Shown here piece by piece: positions 39,401-54,400 of a DNA stretch of 64,000 nt; position 1 is the first letter of the stretch; each line of letters begins with the position of its first letter. The notes under the pieces are model-generated. The model was not told the DNA's origin and made no database searches. It was given only the letters and a program-made list of their open reading frames with translations. Origin of the DNA: Tetrahymena elliotti 4EA (Eukaryota; Ciliophora; Oligohymenophorea; Hymenostomatida; Tetrahymenidae); contig JH720321.1 in the NCBI GenBank assembly GCA_000231825.2, positions 101,227 through 165,226 of the forward strand. The letters run 5' to 3'. Made by a program: the position numbers and the translations under genes.

Positions 39401-42400
39401 TCAGGATAGACTAGTGAAACAATAATTAAATTTTATATCAAGTATTTAATAATAAAGAGAAAGATCTTTTTTTTAATAAAACGATTACAATTAAGCTTAA
39501 TAATCTCAAATGAATTCTAGAGATAGCAAAGCATAACAAGAAATTATGTTTATTACATAACAGTAAAACTCGAAAAATGCAATTGAATCATCAAGAAAAT
39601 CTGATATTTAACCCAACTTAAATTTATAAATTTAAACAACTTCAAATGATTAAGGTTAATAATAATAGTAACAGTCGTAGCAATAAATTAGTAAAGGTAT
39701 TGAGGAAAGCTTTCATGCTATTATTTTTCCTATTTACAAAAATTTATAAAGTCAGGATAGACAAATTATAAATTCAATAGCATAAGCATTGCAAAATTAA
39801 TTTTTAGAAAATCAAAAGCCTTTGATTCAGCTCAATTTCATTAATCCTAATTTAAATAATCTTCCTCAATTTGCTAAATATGAAATAGAATGGGTTCTGA
39901 ACAAGGTATTTCTTTTTTTTGACTAAAATATTCCATAAAATAATTTTTTAAAAAAGGAAAATAAAATTGAAAAAAGAAATTATGAACAAAGAAAAAAGTA
40001 AAGGAAAAAATATAGAGAAATATTCTACTCTCAACATGAGACCTCAGAAATAGTATTAATTAAGTAGAACATTCAGGAGAAAGAAGATAAGAAATTACAT
40101 ACTCGTGTTAAAAAAGTAACACCCAATCCAAACGAAGACTAAACAGAAAATAAAATAGTAACTTTCTAATTTCTAAAAAACTTTTAATAATAATATCTTA
40201 ATAATTAAAAGTAGGATGAATTCTAATGTATAACAAAAGGAAGATTTGATTTCATCAATTTTCAATATTTAGTCACAACAACTTCTCCATCACTTAATAA
40301 CTTAGAAAAATTGATTAAAGAATCTTTTAATATCCCTTTAGATAAAATTACTCAGCTCTATTAAATAGGTAATCTTCTAAATAATTTTTCATATTTTTAA
40401 TTAATCATTCATTAAAAAATTAAAAAGAAAGAAATCTTTTAGTAAAAAATATTAATCATATTTCTTGAAATTTATTTTGAAGATTTTAATATTGACAAAA
40501 AAATTGTTTCACCAAACATTTCAAAGATTAATGAAAATTTTTAATTAATAATTTAATTTCTAACTTTCTCTTGAGTCCATTCAATAATTATTATTTACTT
40601 TTAAAAATCAAAATTTTAAAGATTTAACTCATAAAATAAATTATTATATTTAATTGATGACTTTCTAACCCTTTTGAATATTAAAATTAAAAAAATATTA
40701 AAATAGGTTCATAAGAATCAATTTTGTATGAATCAGAAGAATTTTAGATAGATATTGAAGCTGTTAAGTCTGCTTTGTAAGAAATTATGCCTTGGAGTTT
40801 TTATAGTATTTATGCTTTCTTGGTCCTGATAAACAGCTTTTCTTTTCATTTTACTCAAAAAAGATATTATATTTAAGGTATTTTTATTCACTTGTTCTTC
40901 AATATGAAATTAAAGACTATTTTTGTTTTAAAAAGATATTTAGACTGAGTTTGATAAAAAATCTTAAGGTTTATATTTTATATGTGAAGAAATTAACATT
41001 TTAGAAAAAGATTTGATGTTTTTCAAAATTGGTTTACCTAACTACTTAAATTTTGGTTTAATTTTACTCAAAACAGAAACACTCAAGCAAGAATTTATAT
41101 AATTAATTCAATTTTACATAAACTAGTTAAAGAAGAGTATTATTCTTATATCAAGTTATTTCAAATTCATCATTTTAATATTTAAAAAAGTTATATAAGA
41201 TAAATTGGTTTCTCAACTTTAATCTACAAGATAATAAGTTTAAAATTTCACTGATAAACTTCAAAAAAATCCAGCTAATATTAAAGATTATTCTGAAATT
41301 TCTGATTACTTATCAAGCCAAGCAATCTTAGAATAGTACACCGATCTATAGAATTAGATTAATTATATAAATGACCTTATGAAAGTCTCAGATGAATATT
41401 CTTTAGAAATTTCTTTTGATACTATTCAAATGCAAGTTGAAAGTAGATCCTGGATTTTATAACTTAGAAACATTGAATAAGAGTAACTAAAAAGGTTACA
41501 ATAAATTAAGTAAAAAATATTTTAATTTACCTAAATATGATGTCATCATTTTAAATGTCACCTTTTTTTCATATTTTTTTATAAAAAAGACCTAAATTTG
41601 AAAAATCTTTAAAAGATAGCATTGTAAATCTTTTAGCTAATTTCGAGCAATAAAAGTAGGTTTCTGAATAATTAAAATAGCAAGGATCTTTAGAAAATAT
41701 TTTTATCCTTTCTTCATAGACAAAAAATTTAAAGTAATTTTTTTGTATAGTTTGAAGATTAATTTACTAAAAAAATTTTGAAGAATCGAACTTGATGAAA
41801 TTTACCAAAAGGCTTAAGAATTGAACTAATATGAGCATTATTTAAAAATGAGTCCAATTACAAATTTTAGTGAAATTGAAATATGTTTGAACGATTTAAT
41901 GAAGTATTATGATTTATGGGATTTTGCAGAAAGGTGGAAACTTAGATATGAAGAGTGGACAACAAGACCTCTAGTTTTTATGGAGTCTAAAGAAGTCGTT
42001 GATACTTTGAATGAAGGATTCTAATTATTGCCAGATTTAATTTTAGATTTCAAAGACAATCCATTATTCATAGAAATAATTAACAAATTAGAAGAAGAAA
42101 TCTAAAAATTCAACGGAGTAATATATTTAAGAATTATTTTCATCTCAAGATGTTTTTTTTATTTTAAAACAGTATACGCATATCATTATTCAATTGAGAG
42201 ATAATTGCTTTAAATAAAGACATTGGGATGAATTAATAGAAGAAATCCAGAAAAATAAAAACCAATAAGATTTTAGAAAAATAGATTCTGGCTCTGTAAC
42301 TCTCTAAAGATTAATTGATGAAAATATTTAAAGCTATTCAAGTCATATTAATAAGCTTTACCTAATAGCTTAGTAAGATTACTAAGTAATTTATTCGAAA

Positions 42401-45400
42401 ATTTTTAAAATTTTGTTTTATAATTTAAGATAAAAATAATTTAGTGGATAATTAAAATTTTTATTTATTTGATTTATTCAGAAGGATACTTTAACAAATT
42501 AATTTTTTTATTTCAAAGATTGAATTAGAGCTATAAAAGATTGAAGCAATCTTGAAAGAGACATTCTTGAGGACATTCCCTTACTATTTAGATGTTTCTT
42601 AGGAGTTCACATTTAAGATTATTAAAAACACCGCCGATGTCATTAAAAATCTATCAGAAGCTAAATTTAGAGCTAATATTTTAATAAAAAATTTAGTAAT
42701 TATTGCTTGTTATTAAATTATTATTACTTTAACAATTTATATTTTTTAGTCTTTTGCAGATATTTTTAAGAAGAGAATGAATTCTGTTTATAAATTAGCA
42801 AGAAATGGCAAGAAAGCAATTAAGATTATCAAGAAAGTTTAAAATTCTTTATTAGATTATGCTCCTCTTTTTGTGTAGTTTTAGTCTTATGAGAATGCTA
42901 AAACAAATTAAGTAAATTAATTTAAATATTATTAATATAGACTAATTTAAAATGTTCTTATCTAATTTAAGGGTGATAGATTTTTTTCAAATGACTTGAT
43001 CAAACTCTTATAATCACTTATTGATGATTTTAGTTAGCATTTTGATGTTTTAACTTTACCAGGGTTAAACCTATTTAACTTATTTTCAGAAACAGAATCA
43101 TAGGAAAGGTAATCAATTCATGATTTAAAAAGTTTTTAAAGTTTTAATTACAAATAATTATTCAAAGATCTTTCCCTCAAAGTGACGAGTTTAGAAGAAG
43201 ATTAAAAGAAACCGAAAATTTTAGTAATAAATTAGTTCAAGAAGTAAAAAAAGTACTTACTAGACTAAGATATAAATGTAGTAGATTATATTTTTTAAGT
43301 GATGAAAGTATAATTGAGATATTAAGACTATGCAATTAGGTGTCTAATCCTTAGCTTATGATAAATAAACTATTTTTACCTCTCTACTAAGGTTTTAAGT
43401 CACTTAAAGTTAATAGTGTTAGTAAAGAAGCTAACATGAATTTGGAAAATGAACAATTTATTATTACAAACTATGCAAACATATTTAACATTGAATCTAT
43501 TGTAATTTACATAAATTGAACAATATTTTTATTTTTGACATTTTTATAAGTAAAACAAATTAGATGAAATTTTGGTATTAGATGATAAGATAAATATTGA
43601 TATTTCTAAAGGATTAGAGAATGTTATTGATGGACAAATAAAATTAGAAGAGTCTATGAGATATTTATTAAGAAAATAGTTTCTTAAAAACACATAAACT
43701 TTGACTAGATTGGGTTTAGATTATCATGAAATTTACAGATTATTACACCAAAAGAATGAAATAACTTTCTAAATAGCTTATTTGAATATCGATATTTGTT
43801 TTTATCATGATCTAACTACTACAATATTAAATAGTGAAGAAAATGATGAAGTGCCAGATCTAAATCTTGGTGACTTCCTTTAAAAAATTAGAATTTATAT
43901 GCAAAACTTTATAAACAATCAAATTTAAATAGGCCTTTCAAAAGTAATTTTATTAATTTTTATTATTTTCATAATTCATTAATAATATACAGAATGAGTT
44001 ACTAAAGTTCTCAGGTTTGGTTATGCAAAGTCTCAATCATCAAAACATTCTTCAACGCTTTATAGATTAAAAAGTAGACACTTTAGCAAGCTTTGACTAT
44101 TTGGGTCTGCCAAAATTTTCAGTAGAAGTTGAAACGAATCAAATTTTAAAAATCCTCTAACAAAACAAACACAACTAAAAAGAAAATCCTTTATTTTAAT
44201 TGAATCAGTAAGAAATAATTTAACATATGTTAAAGTCAGCCAAAGTAGCCTTAGAAAATAGAGAATCCACAGATTATCCTAATCTTTCAGAAAACTCTGA
44301 ATTTTTTTACTACTTCAGTCTCATTGATAACCCTGAATTGATCAATGTAAATTTAATGTGTATGAATTACAAGGTAATAATTTTCTTTTCGTTCTTTATT
44401 TTTTTTTGAGAGCAAAATTTATTCATTTATTTTATAAAATAAAAAATATTTTCCATTTTTTTATTTAATAAATGTCTTTGAATCTTTTTAATTTTTATAA
44501 ATTTATTGAAGAATTTTTGCTATTATTAAAAGTGTTTTTTTTAAACTTTTTCTAAATCCAAAATTATATTTATCAATAAATACTTCATTAACAATTATTT
44601 ATAAATTAGAGAGGATACACATGGGAATTTATAGCTGGAGATCATTATACTTTTGTAAATACTTACTAGACTGAAAGAATGCTTTTTAATATAATTGGAG
44701 CTATATCAACTAATACTTCTATTTTGATTAGAGGTCCATAGTCTTCAGGTAAATAATCCACAGTTAGCTATTTGGCAACTATTTTAGCAAAACCTTATTT
44801 TACTTGGAAGTTCTCAGATTAAAATGATTTCTCTTCTTTGAACCAAGTCTTGATTGGAACTGCTTAGGGAGGCTATATTACTCTTATTTAAAATTGTGAA
44901 TATTTAAATACAGGTATGATTTCTACTCTTGCTAATATCATCTTTTAGATCAGAAACTCTTGTATTTCAAAAACAGATATCCTTGATAGTAATAATTGCC
45001 CTATCAAAGTAAATTTTAGTATGATAATTAACAGAATAAAAATATAAAATGTAAAAAAGGTTAGTGAACATTGGGGTTTATATGCAAGCTTTACTGTGAG
45101 ATAAGACTCTTAAGTTTTACAATTTTCTTAAATACCGAATATTTTGGAAAGTTTCAGAACTGTAAGTATTGTTTAACCAGATATTCAGACTATTTTGGCA
45201 GCTAAGCTAACTCTAATGAATTTTATTAAACCTTTAGAAACAGCACAACGTTTGCACGTTTTCTTTTAATTATTTACATCTAGTTTAGGCAACTCTCACT
45301 TTTTGGTGGATTCGTTTAAACAACTTGATGTTATGTAATAATAATAAAAAGTTTTTACAAAATATTAACTAAATTTTAAATAAAAGAACTCTTGATTAAG

Positions 45401-48400
45401 TTTCATAGACAGAATTCAACCAACATCTTTTTAATCCAAATGCAAATACTTTGATGAAAATTTTAAGTCATGCTGAGTACTTTTTGTTTGAAAAAAAAGT
45501 ATCCAATGAGGATGAGATAGAAAATTACACCCTTTTATATTCTGCAATTAATGCTTATTATTCGCATGCTCTTTCATAATTCCATCTTAAACTTCTCAAT
45601 AACTTGTTTATTAAAAGTAAAAATTATCATAATATTTCTTTAATGTTAATTGCTTTCTTTTTTTAAAACAGCATTCCCTGAAAGTCAAGTAAGTGAAGGG
45701 TATTTGTTCAAAGATTTTTAGGATGATGCAGCTAATGATGAGGAGGAAGGTGATGGGAAATAAAAAACTGTTTAAATTTTACAAACTCCTTAAATTTCCT
45801 CCTAAAATCTGCAATAAAATAAAGATGAAAACCATGATGATGACTTTGAGCAGCATATTTTTGATTATTTCTAAAAGGTTCACAAAATAAAACCTTCAGA
45901 AAGATTCATTGATACAATTTTAGACATGATATTTAATATAAATATCAATAAAACTATCCTCTTAGTAGGTTTGAATTCAAAAGTTAAAGATTATGCAATG
46001 AATGCAGCAGCATATGTTAGCTCTCTTTTTGAAAAAACCTAGTTTTAAAAAGTAAATTTTTATAAAAATAATTTCAATTAAAGAAATTTTTATTCATTTT
46101 AAGCATTACATAACTCTTGATGCTAATGATTACACATTTTTGATGGGAGAGCATGTAGATGGAGTATGGAGAAAAGGTATTCTACAGCAACTACTAGAAT
46201 CTATAACTTACATGAGTGATATTAATATGTATTCAGAAGTACTTAACTAATATTATAGATCAAATTACCTTAACTTCATAACTTCCCCTGCTAATCCTCT
46301 AGAATAGCAAAACAAAATCTAAAATTTAAAGTCAAAATCAATTGAATCAAATGCTCTCTTAGTAAACCAAATTATTTTTTTATTATTTTAAACTTAAAAA
46401 AATAACTTAAATATAGAAAAAAAACTAATAAAGTAAATCCAGATATCCCGAAAACATTTTAACTTAAAAAGATTGGATAATATTTGAAACAAGCAGCACA
46501 AATTTCAAAGGGTAAATGATTTAAAAGACTCAATTTATTTTCAAGAATTTCTAAACCAATTTTAAAAAATATTGAAAAAATAATAAATTATTTATACATA
46601 AAGGAATTAATCTAAATTGATAGACTAAATGATAAAAAGCATAGAATAGAGAACATTATTTTTTGATAATGGATAATAAATTTAGCTACACAATACACTT
46701 AAACTTATTCTAAACTTGGATTAATTAGATAATATTACTCCAGGCTGCTTAGGGAATTTCTAAATTTTTAACTTTGGTTATAATAATTGTGTTTAAAAGA
46801 ATTCAAATAATAACATAGTTTCTTATGGTTTCCACTGGAGCATTAAAAATGATTTCGAACGTTGGATGGATACACTAATTCATTAAAATAAGTTTTTCAA
46901 TTATTGTGAAAAAATACTTAGAACTTGTTATATTTATTTATTTGAACCTATTTTAGTATTCTTGAAAGATAGTCTTGAATAGAACTCTTCTGGTGAAGCT
47001 CGAAAAATATTCAATAATCCAGGAGCTATTGTTGATATAATATTGCATTAATAGTAAAACTTTTTATCTCTGCTAGAGATATTTATGAATGAATTCCGTA
47101 AAACTATGGTAGCTCAAGGAAAATATGCCATCACCAGTAATTCAACCACAATGAAAGTAATTTATTTTATTAACACAAAATATGAAAATAACAATTCTTC
47201 TTTTACTATTAGGATGTTAGGAGCAAGGCTTTTTATACATTTATTTCCCTGTAAAATAAAAAATAATCTTCTCCAATCAAAAATTAAGATCTAAATGATT
47301 CTGAGTTATAGTTAAATACTGATGCCTTTTACTTAGAAAAAGAATTTAGAGCTCCTGTAGAATCAATATTCCTTTTTAGTTTGGTGTAAGGTATGTGTAG
47401 TAGTTATATCAATCCACAATTCTTATCTTAACTTACTGAACATTGCTTAGGCTGTGTTAAGAAACTTAAATTAGCTCATGAAAATATTTTTTCTTCTAAT
47501 TTCAAAGCTTGTTAAAACTTCAGCAAATTACTCAAATAAAATAAGGTAAAAAAATCTTTTTATTTTAAAAAAATCAAAGTTTTTATTTAAAATTATATTT
47601 AATAAAAAAATTTGATTATATAAAATAGTCTTTAAGTGTACTTGATTTAATTTATGATATAAGAGAGCTAGCTTGGGTTAGGCTGTCAGAGTTTATTATC
47701 CCAGAAAATATTCCATTGCTTGATAGCTCTTTAAGCAATGACCATTTAGAACTAACTGAAATTGTTCGTTTGAATAAGAATGCATTACAAGTAGAAGAGA
47801 TGAGGAAGTTGATGGAGAATAATTAAGAAGTTGTTTATTAGTTACCAACAAATGATAAATATGTAGTCTATTTGTCTGCTCCATTTAAAATGACAAAGTA
47901 TTTAATAGACTATTTGATGGGGTACAAAAGAAATATCTTTGTTTTTTCAGCTCCCTAAGCAGGAAAGACCAAACTATTTTAATATTTAGAAAAGTAAATT
48001 ATTTTATTTTTGAATAATAAATTAATTTGAATTTAAAATATTTATTTAGATAACATTTAGAGAAAAATACTTACAAAGTTAATGTCATTTAACTATTAAG
48101 AAATACAAAAATTAATCAATTTTAGCAGTTTTTTGAGAACTCTTTAAGCTTCAAAAATTTTTAGACTAAATAATCAGAGATAGGAAAGTGTTCTTATGCA
48201 TTCATAGAAGATCTCAACTTAGTATCTCTTGAAGGGCCCAATATTATTGGTTGCTTGAGATCTTTAATCACTCATGGAGGATGGATTTCTCAATAAAAAA
48301 ATAGATTTTTGAAATTTGAGAATTGTAATGTAATGTGTAATTATTCATCAAGAAAATTGCTTTCTGAAGATTTTTCGGTAAAATAAAATTCTATTGATTA

Positions 48401-51400
48401 AAAAATCTAACTTATTTCAAAATTTTTCAACTAGAAATTTGTTCAATTGGGATCTTGCTTGAGAGAGATGTTTTTAGTCAAATTTCCTGATATGAACGGT
48501 GACCATTTATCTGGAATATTTATGGAAATATTAAAAAAATCACCAATGTTTAACACAAAAGAAAAAATGTAAGCAAACATTTAAGCAGCTGACTTATTGT
48601 AAAAACAATTAGCCAAGTTTGCTCACAATTACATGAGCAGCATACCTAAACTAACTCAAATCACTTAAATATTTAAAGTAATTCTTATTTTTAAAGTTTG
48701 TTCCATCATTTGATTTAAAATTTAATAAAAAAAGATAAATTTCAACATAAATAAAGTTCTTATTTTAATTACTTCTGCTCTGTCTCATAACAATATTGTT
48801 TAAAATGGGCTACTTAATGAAAGCCTATTTAAAGAGATTTGGAGATATATTCTTGATACATGCTTTTTAGATAGTTTGCCTTGGAACAAAAGTGCATTTT
48901 TCTTTGAAAAGCTTAAAAATAACTAAAAAACAAATGCTAAGAATCAATTTATATTTAATCTTTTATAGGATAATATATCTGATTCTGGTAGTGATGAAGA
49001 TGATTCTTAATATATCTCTCCTCTAAAAAAGTGCTCTTCTCCTTTAAATTAAAACAATAATATTTAGAGTTTTAGTCTAAACTCAGAAAATACTAAAACT
49101 TAAAAATAGGCCTTTGAAATTCAAAATTTCCTAATCGAGACTTTGTACAGCCCCAAAAGAACTAAGTATTTCTCAATTTATCCTTTTTAATTTTATCAAT
49201 TAAACATTTTTTAATTGAAACTGATCCTAAATAAGTTAAAAACTCAAAAGAAAAATAAAATTTTGGTAAATTACTTGTATTTGAAAGAGAAAAAACTTTC
49301 TCTTTTATTTTTTAGATTAAATGTTAAAAATATTTAATATTTATTTCTAAAATAATATTACTTTTTAATACTTTTATATTTTAAGAAAATATTTTTTGGT
49401 AAAAAAATTAATCAAATGATGTTATTTAGATTTGTTTTATAATTTAAGATATTATTTACACATCAAATTATAATTGAAAAAAATTAATTAATTTATTGAA
49501 ATAAACAAATTAATAGTATTTTTTAAATATTTTAAAAGGAGAACTTTGGAAACTTAAGGATTAATTAAATTAGGTTAAGTGAATAGGGTTAGATAATCAA
49601 AGTTGATAAATATGGAAATGGAGAGATAGTATTATAATTTAGAAAATATTGACTAATTTGAAAATAGGACCAGATTTTTGAACTAATATTTCAGTTAAAA
49701 AATTGACAAAGGATAGGAAAGTTTATTAAAATAACTTTCTAAGTTATCACAGGAAAAGTTTTAAAAATTTCCTGCAAAATTGCACAAATTTTTCATAAAT
49801 ACTATGACTTATTATTTCTCTTAAACAGGAAGCGAAAATAAAAGTAAATTCAATAATTAAGATGTCAAAACTGTTTTCATTCCTCATAACTTAACTAGTG
49901 TATAGTAGTCTAATTTACAGGCTTCTCTTGTCAAAATAGAGAATCTTAATTAATCCTAATTTAATATTGATCAAGATTAGAATAAATTGATATAAAATAT
50001 TTCAGATAGAGACTAATTTTATTTTACTCATGAAAATAAAAACAATTTTACCTCTTACCTTAAGAATAAACTATTAGAGTATTTGTTTTAGTCTCCTTCA
50101 TAAAAAAATGAAACTTAAGCTAACAAAAATTAGAAAGAAGCAAATGGAGTATTAAATGAAAAAGAAATAGGCAATGAATATTTTAATGTCCAGGCTTATT
50201 GGGATATATAAATATAACTTGGCGGAGTTGAGAATATCTAAAGTGATTTATCAGCAATTGTTAACAATATTTATATTTTAAAGCAAAATATTTCTCTCTA
50301 TACTCCTAGCCCAAAATCTGAGCTTATTAAATTTGTTAGCTATTTAATGGGGTCTAATTACATTTAGATTAAAATCTCTTCTGAAAATTGTGTTTCCATC
50401 TTTTTACAATCAATTTTAGGTAAAATAAAAAAATATTTAATGAATTTATTAATTATAATTGTAAATAGAAATTTTGAAGGGAATAATTGATGGAAATCCT
50501 GTACATACTTTAATTTAGTTTACAATCTCAGACTTAAAAAGCAAAGAATTCAAAAGAATATTTGAAGTTTTCTAGATAATTAAAATAATTATCTAAAATT
50601 CTAATTTGGAAGGTATTTTCAGTTAAAAGTAGCTGAAATTATTGCTAGATCCTTGGAAATAATCATAAATTAAAAAAATCACAACGTAAATATTCTATAT
50701 AAATAAATATTTAAAGTTGAAATTAAATTTTAAAATAAAGATTACAATAAATGGAGGCTAATATTTCAGAGAAAGACATAAAGCAGAAATTAGGAGGATT
50801 TAAACCTAATTTAGTAGAAAATCATCTGATTTATATCTTAAAATAAAAGCTATTGGATTATATTAGCTTTGTTATTGAAATAAATCCTGATAATTATAAA
50901 GAATATTTAATTCTTAAAGATTAAATTCCAAAGTCTTTTACACATTTTAATGATCATTTTTCTTTTTCATCCAAAAACACAGAAAAAAGTGATTTCTAAT
51001 TAGATGAAATTGATAAGCTTATCAATGAGCCAGTAACTTAAGAAGCTATGGGAAAATATTGGCAGATAGAAAAAGGAGTTAGCTAAATATTTGAAATAAA
51101 TTATTTCTAAAATTCTAGTAAAAGCCTTAAAGAAATAGAATTTTATGTTCCTCATCTAGCTAGAATGATTCAAAATAATTTACAAAATACAATAAACAAT
51201 CTTTCTTCTAAAAAGAATGTCTCTCAAATAATAAATATTGACATGATTAAATAACCAATTAATAATAAACTTAAATCCTTACTAGAAGAGCTGTTAGAAT
51301 ACAAAGTAAAATATATTGACATGAAAAAGCAGTATGAAAATTTGCAAAAAGTAATTTTAAATTCAAAAATAAAGTATTTTTAAGTAATTTTTTTATTTAA

Positions 51401-54400
51401 TTTAGCTCTATGATAACTATAAAAATTTTAATAATTATAAAATGAATTATACTAAAATATAAAATACTCATGAAAGGGAAAAAATTCAACGTGAAGGTAA
51501 AAGAAAGTCTTCCATAAACAACCACTTATTGACTGATTAGAAAGGATACCAATCTGAGAATTAGATGACATTATAAACAAGTAAAGTAATCAATTAATCA
51601 ATTAATTCATCTAGAAGATTTAATAGAAGTGGATCTAATGATATGAATCAATCATAGGATGATCAAAAAATGATGGAATCCCATAAAATTTACATAGAAG
51701 AAATAAAAAATGAAATGAATGAGACTTTACATAAACTAGAAGCAGCTAAAAGAATTTACTAAAATGCATTCTTAAATTTCAGATATATAAATCTCCTCTT
51801 ATGCTAACTTTTAAAGACCATTCATTATTACAGGTATTTTTTACAATTCAAATATCATTTTTTAAGGATTTTACTAGTTTATCCAAAATAATAAATTAAT
51901 CCTGTAATTGTGGAATTTTAAACAGGAATATTGCTATATCTATATTTTTTTTTCAAATACCAAATACTTTTAAATTTCATTAATCAAACTTTAAAATATT
52001 TTTGCAAACATTTTTTTAAAAAATAAATGAAAATTTAATTGATAGTCTAAATTAATTTGATAGGAAATACCTATTTTTACTATTTAAAATTCCAATACAA
52101 TGTAAAATACATTTATGAAAATATTTTTTTTATTTAGGAGATTAATTAATTTTTTTTAAATAAAGGTAAGAATGTAATCCCATATTAACATTTTAAGAGG
52201 GAGAATTAGCTAAATATGCATATGATATTTCTCTTTACTGCTTTTCTGCTCTCAAATATCCAGCTTAATATAGAGAAAATCTTTTTGATGTGTTACTTTA
52301 ATAAAATAAGAAGCTAAATATTCCTTTCTATAAAGTAAATTATTAAATATTTAAAATTATCTTAATTTTTTTAAAAGTTATTACTAGAAAGCCCCACTTC
52401 ATATCTAGAATAGCTTATAAATGGGACAGATTTAGGAATTAATATAATAAATGAATATTCTTTAATTCATTTCTTAGTTAATATTGATATTCTCCCTCTC
52501 TGTATTACTGATGAAACAGGTCTATACTTGCAGTAAATTTTTTTTTGTGATTTCCTTTAAATATGTAGATGTTCTAAATAAGTTTATTTTTAAAAACTTT
52601 TTTTTTGAAATTAATATGATTCAATTTGTAGGTATTGCTATTTAAGGATCTAAATATTAAAATACAATTTTGACTTATTTAATGAATTTATTTTTCAAGA
52701 TTATTTTCAAAAATTTAAAATATGTTTTTCTTATAATATTTATATTTAATATATATAGATATCTCTAAAATCAATGCACATAAAAGTAGAAACGTAGTAT
52801 ACATATTGAATATAGCTCTGTAGATGAAGATAGCTTGGAGAATATTGAAAATGCTATTTTGAAAGGTTCTTATCTAGTTTTACATAATCCAGATGAGGCT
52901 TTAGTTGATCTGATTTAACCAATTTTAAATTTTAAATATAAAAATTTAATCAAGAGCCTTGTTCTATTTAAGAATTCATAAAATTAATAGAAGTTAGAAG
53001 AACTATTTACTTTTAATTAAAAGAGAATTAAATTACATCCTTAATTTAGATTGATTATTATAAATTCAAGCTACTCAAGTTTCTTAATTAAGAGCTTCAA
53101 TTCAGCAGCTATCTTTGTCCATCTATCATTATAAGATGTAAAATAAATTAAAATTGTTATTTCAGATTATTAAAAATTTAATATTAAAATAGAAAAAATT
53201 CTTCAGCAGCTTTGTCTATGACAACATTTTAAATACTTTTTTTTCATCAGAGAAAGAAAAGGTGATTAAGGGGGAGATATTTAAAAGAGAAATTTTATCA
53301 AAATAAGATTATACACTTGAAAAAATATTACCAATAATTTCTAAATTAAGTTTAAGTGAAAAGGATTCTTGGAATTAACTTATTTAGCTTCTTCCTCACC
53401 ATATTGTTTATCAAGCAGCAGTAAAATAATTAAAATAAAATTTAAATTCGTCAATTTATAATAAATTTATAAAAGGAAAAGGAAGGATTAGCTGATAGCT
53501 TAGGTGATGATGATTAAATTTTACAGATTGGACAGATTTCAAACTAATATATTTAAAAGAATTTTGAAGACATTGAAAAAGATTAATTAATGTTGAATGC
53601 TTAACATGTTGAGATAAATAAAAGCATAAATATAGAGAATTCAGCTTCTTCTATGAATGGCAGTGGAGGTAAATAAGGAGATATCACTAAATAAAGCAAG
53701 AACTTAAGAGAAATTTATGGAGATATAAGTTTACATTCTTAAATTGGACAGCAACTTTAAAATATGAAAGATGAAGATGAAGAACTAAGAATTTCTACAT
53801 ATTAAAGATAAACAAGTATAAGAAGACAGAATACTTATAAATAAAAGACCTCTTCTTTAAAAAGATAAAATACAATATACAGTTAAGTTTCATAAAATGA
53901 AAGTGAGGCTGAATCTAAAAGCGATGCAGATAATAATTTACCATAATTCTGCTTCTTTAATTTCGAAATAGTTGACTTGCAGCCAAACAGCTCTCTCTTA
54001 CCAGAATATCCAGTATTAATCTTATTATTATAAAATATAAATAAATGACCATTATTTATTTTTTAATAATTAGTCTTCAAAGCTGATAAATATTGCATCT
54101 AAATTCAAAATTCTCATAGAAATTTTGTATGGACTAAAATTAAGCTATAAAGAGGTTGTTACTTAAATAGAAAAAGAAGATTCTAGTATTAAATACAGCG
54201 ATGAAAATTTCTTATTAGTGTTCAAGCAAGTTAGTGATTGTTTGAAGTTGAATTAAATTAGTAACATTTAAGCCACATAATTTAATAAAAGATTTGCTTC
54301 TATGTTCTATCATTATTTATATTGCACTCTCAGAGAAGATCATTAGACAGTATGGTAGCTTACTCTCTCATTTTTCTTCTAAATATCTGCATTAAATGAT

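Noticed and set aside
45693..45890. Plus-strand Met/Lys-rich ORF
   Set aside because: Out-of-frame reading of an exon of the dynein-like gene between AAA1 and AAA2.
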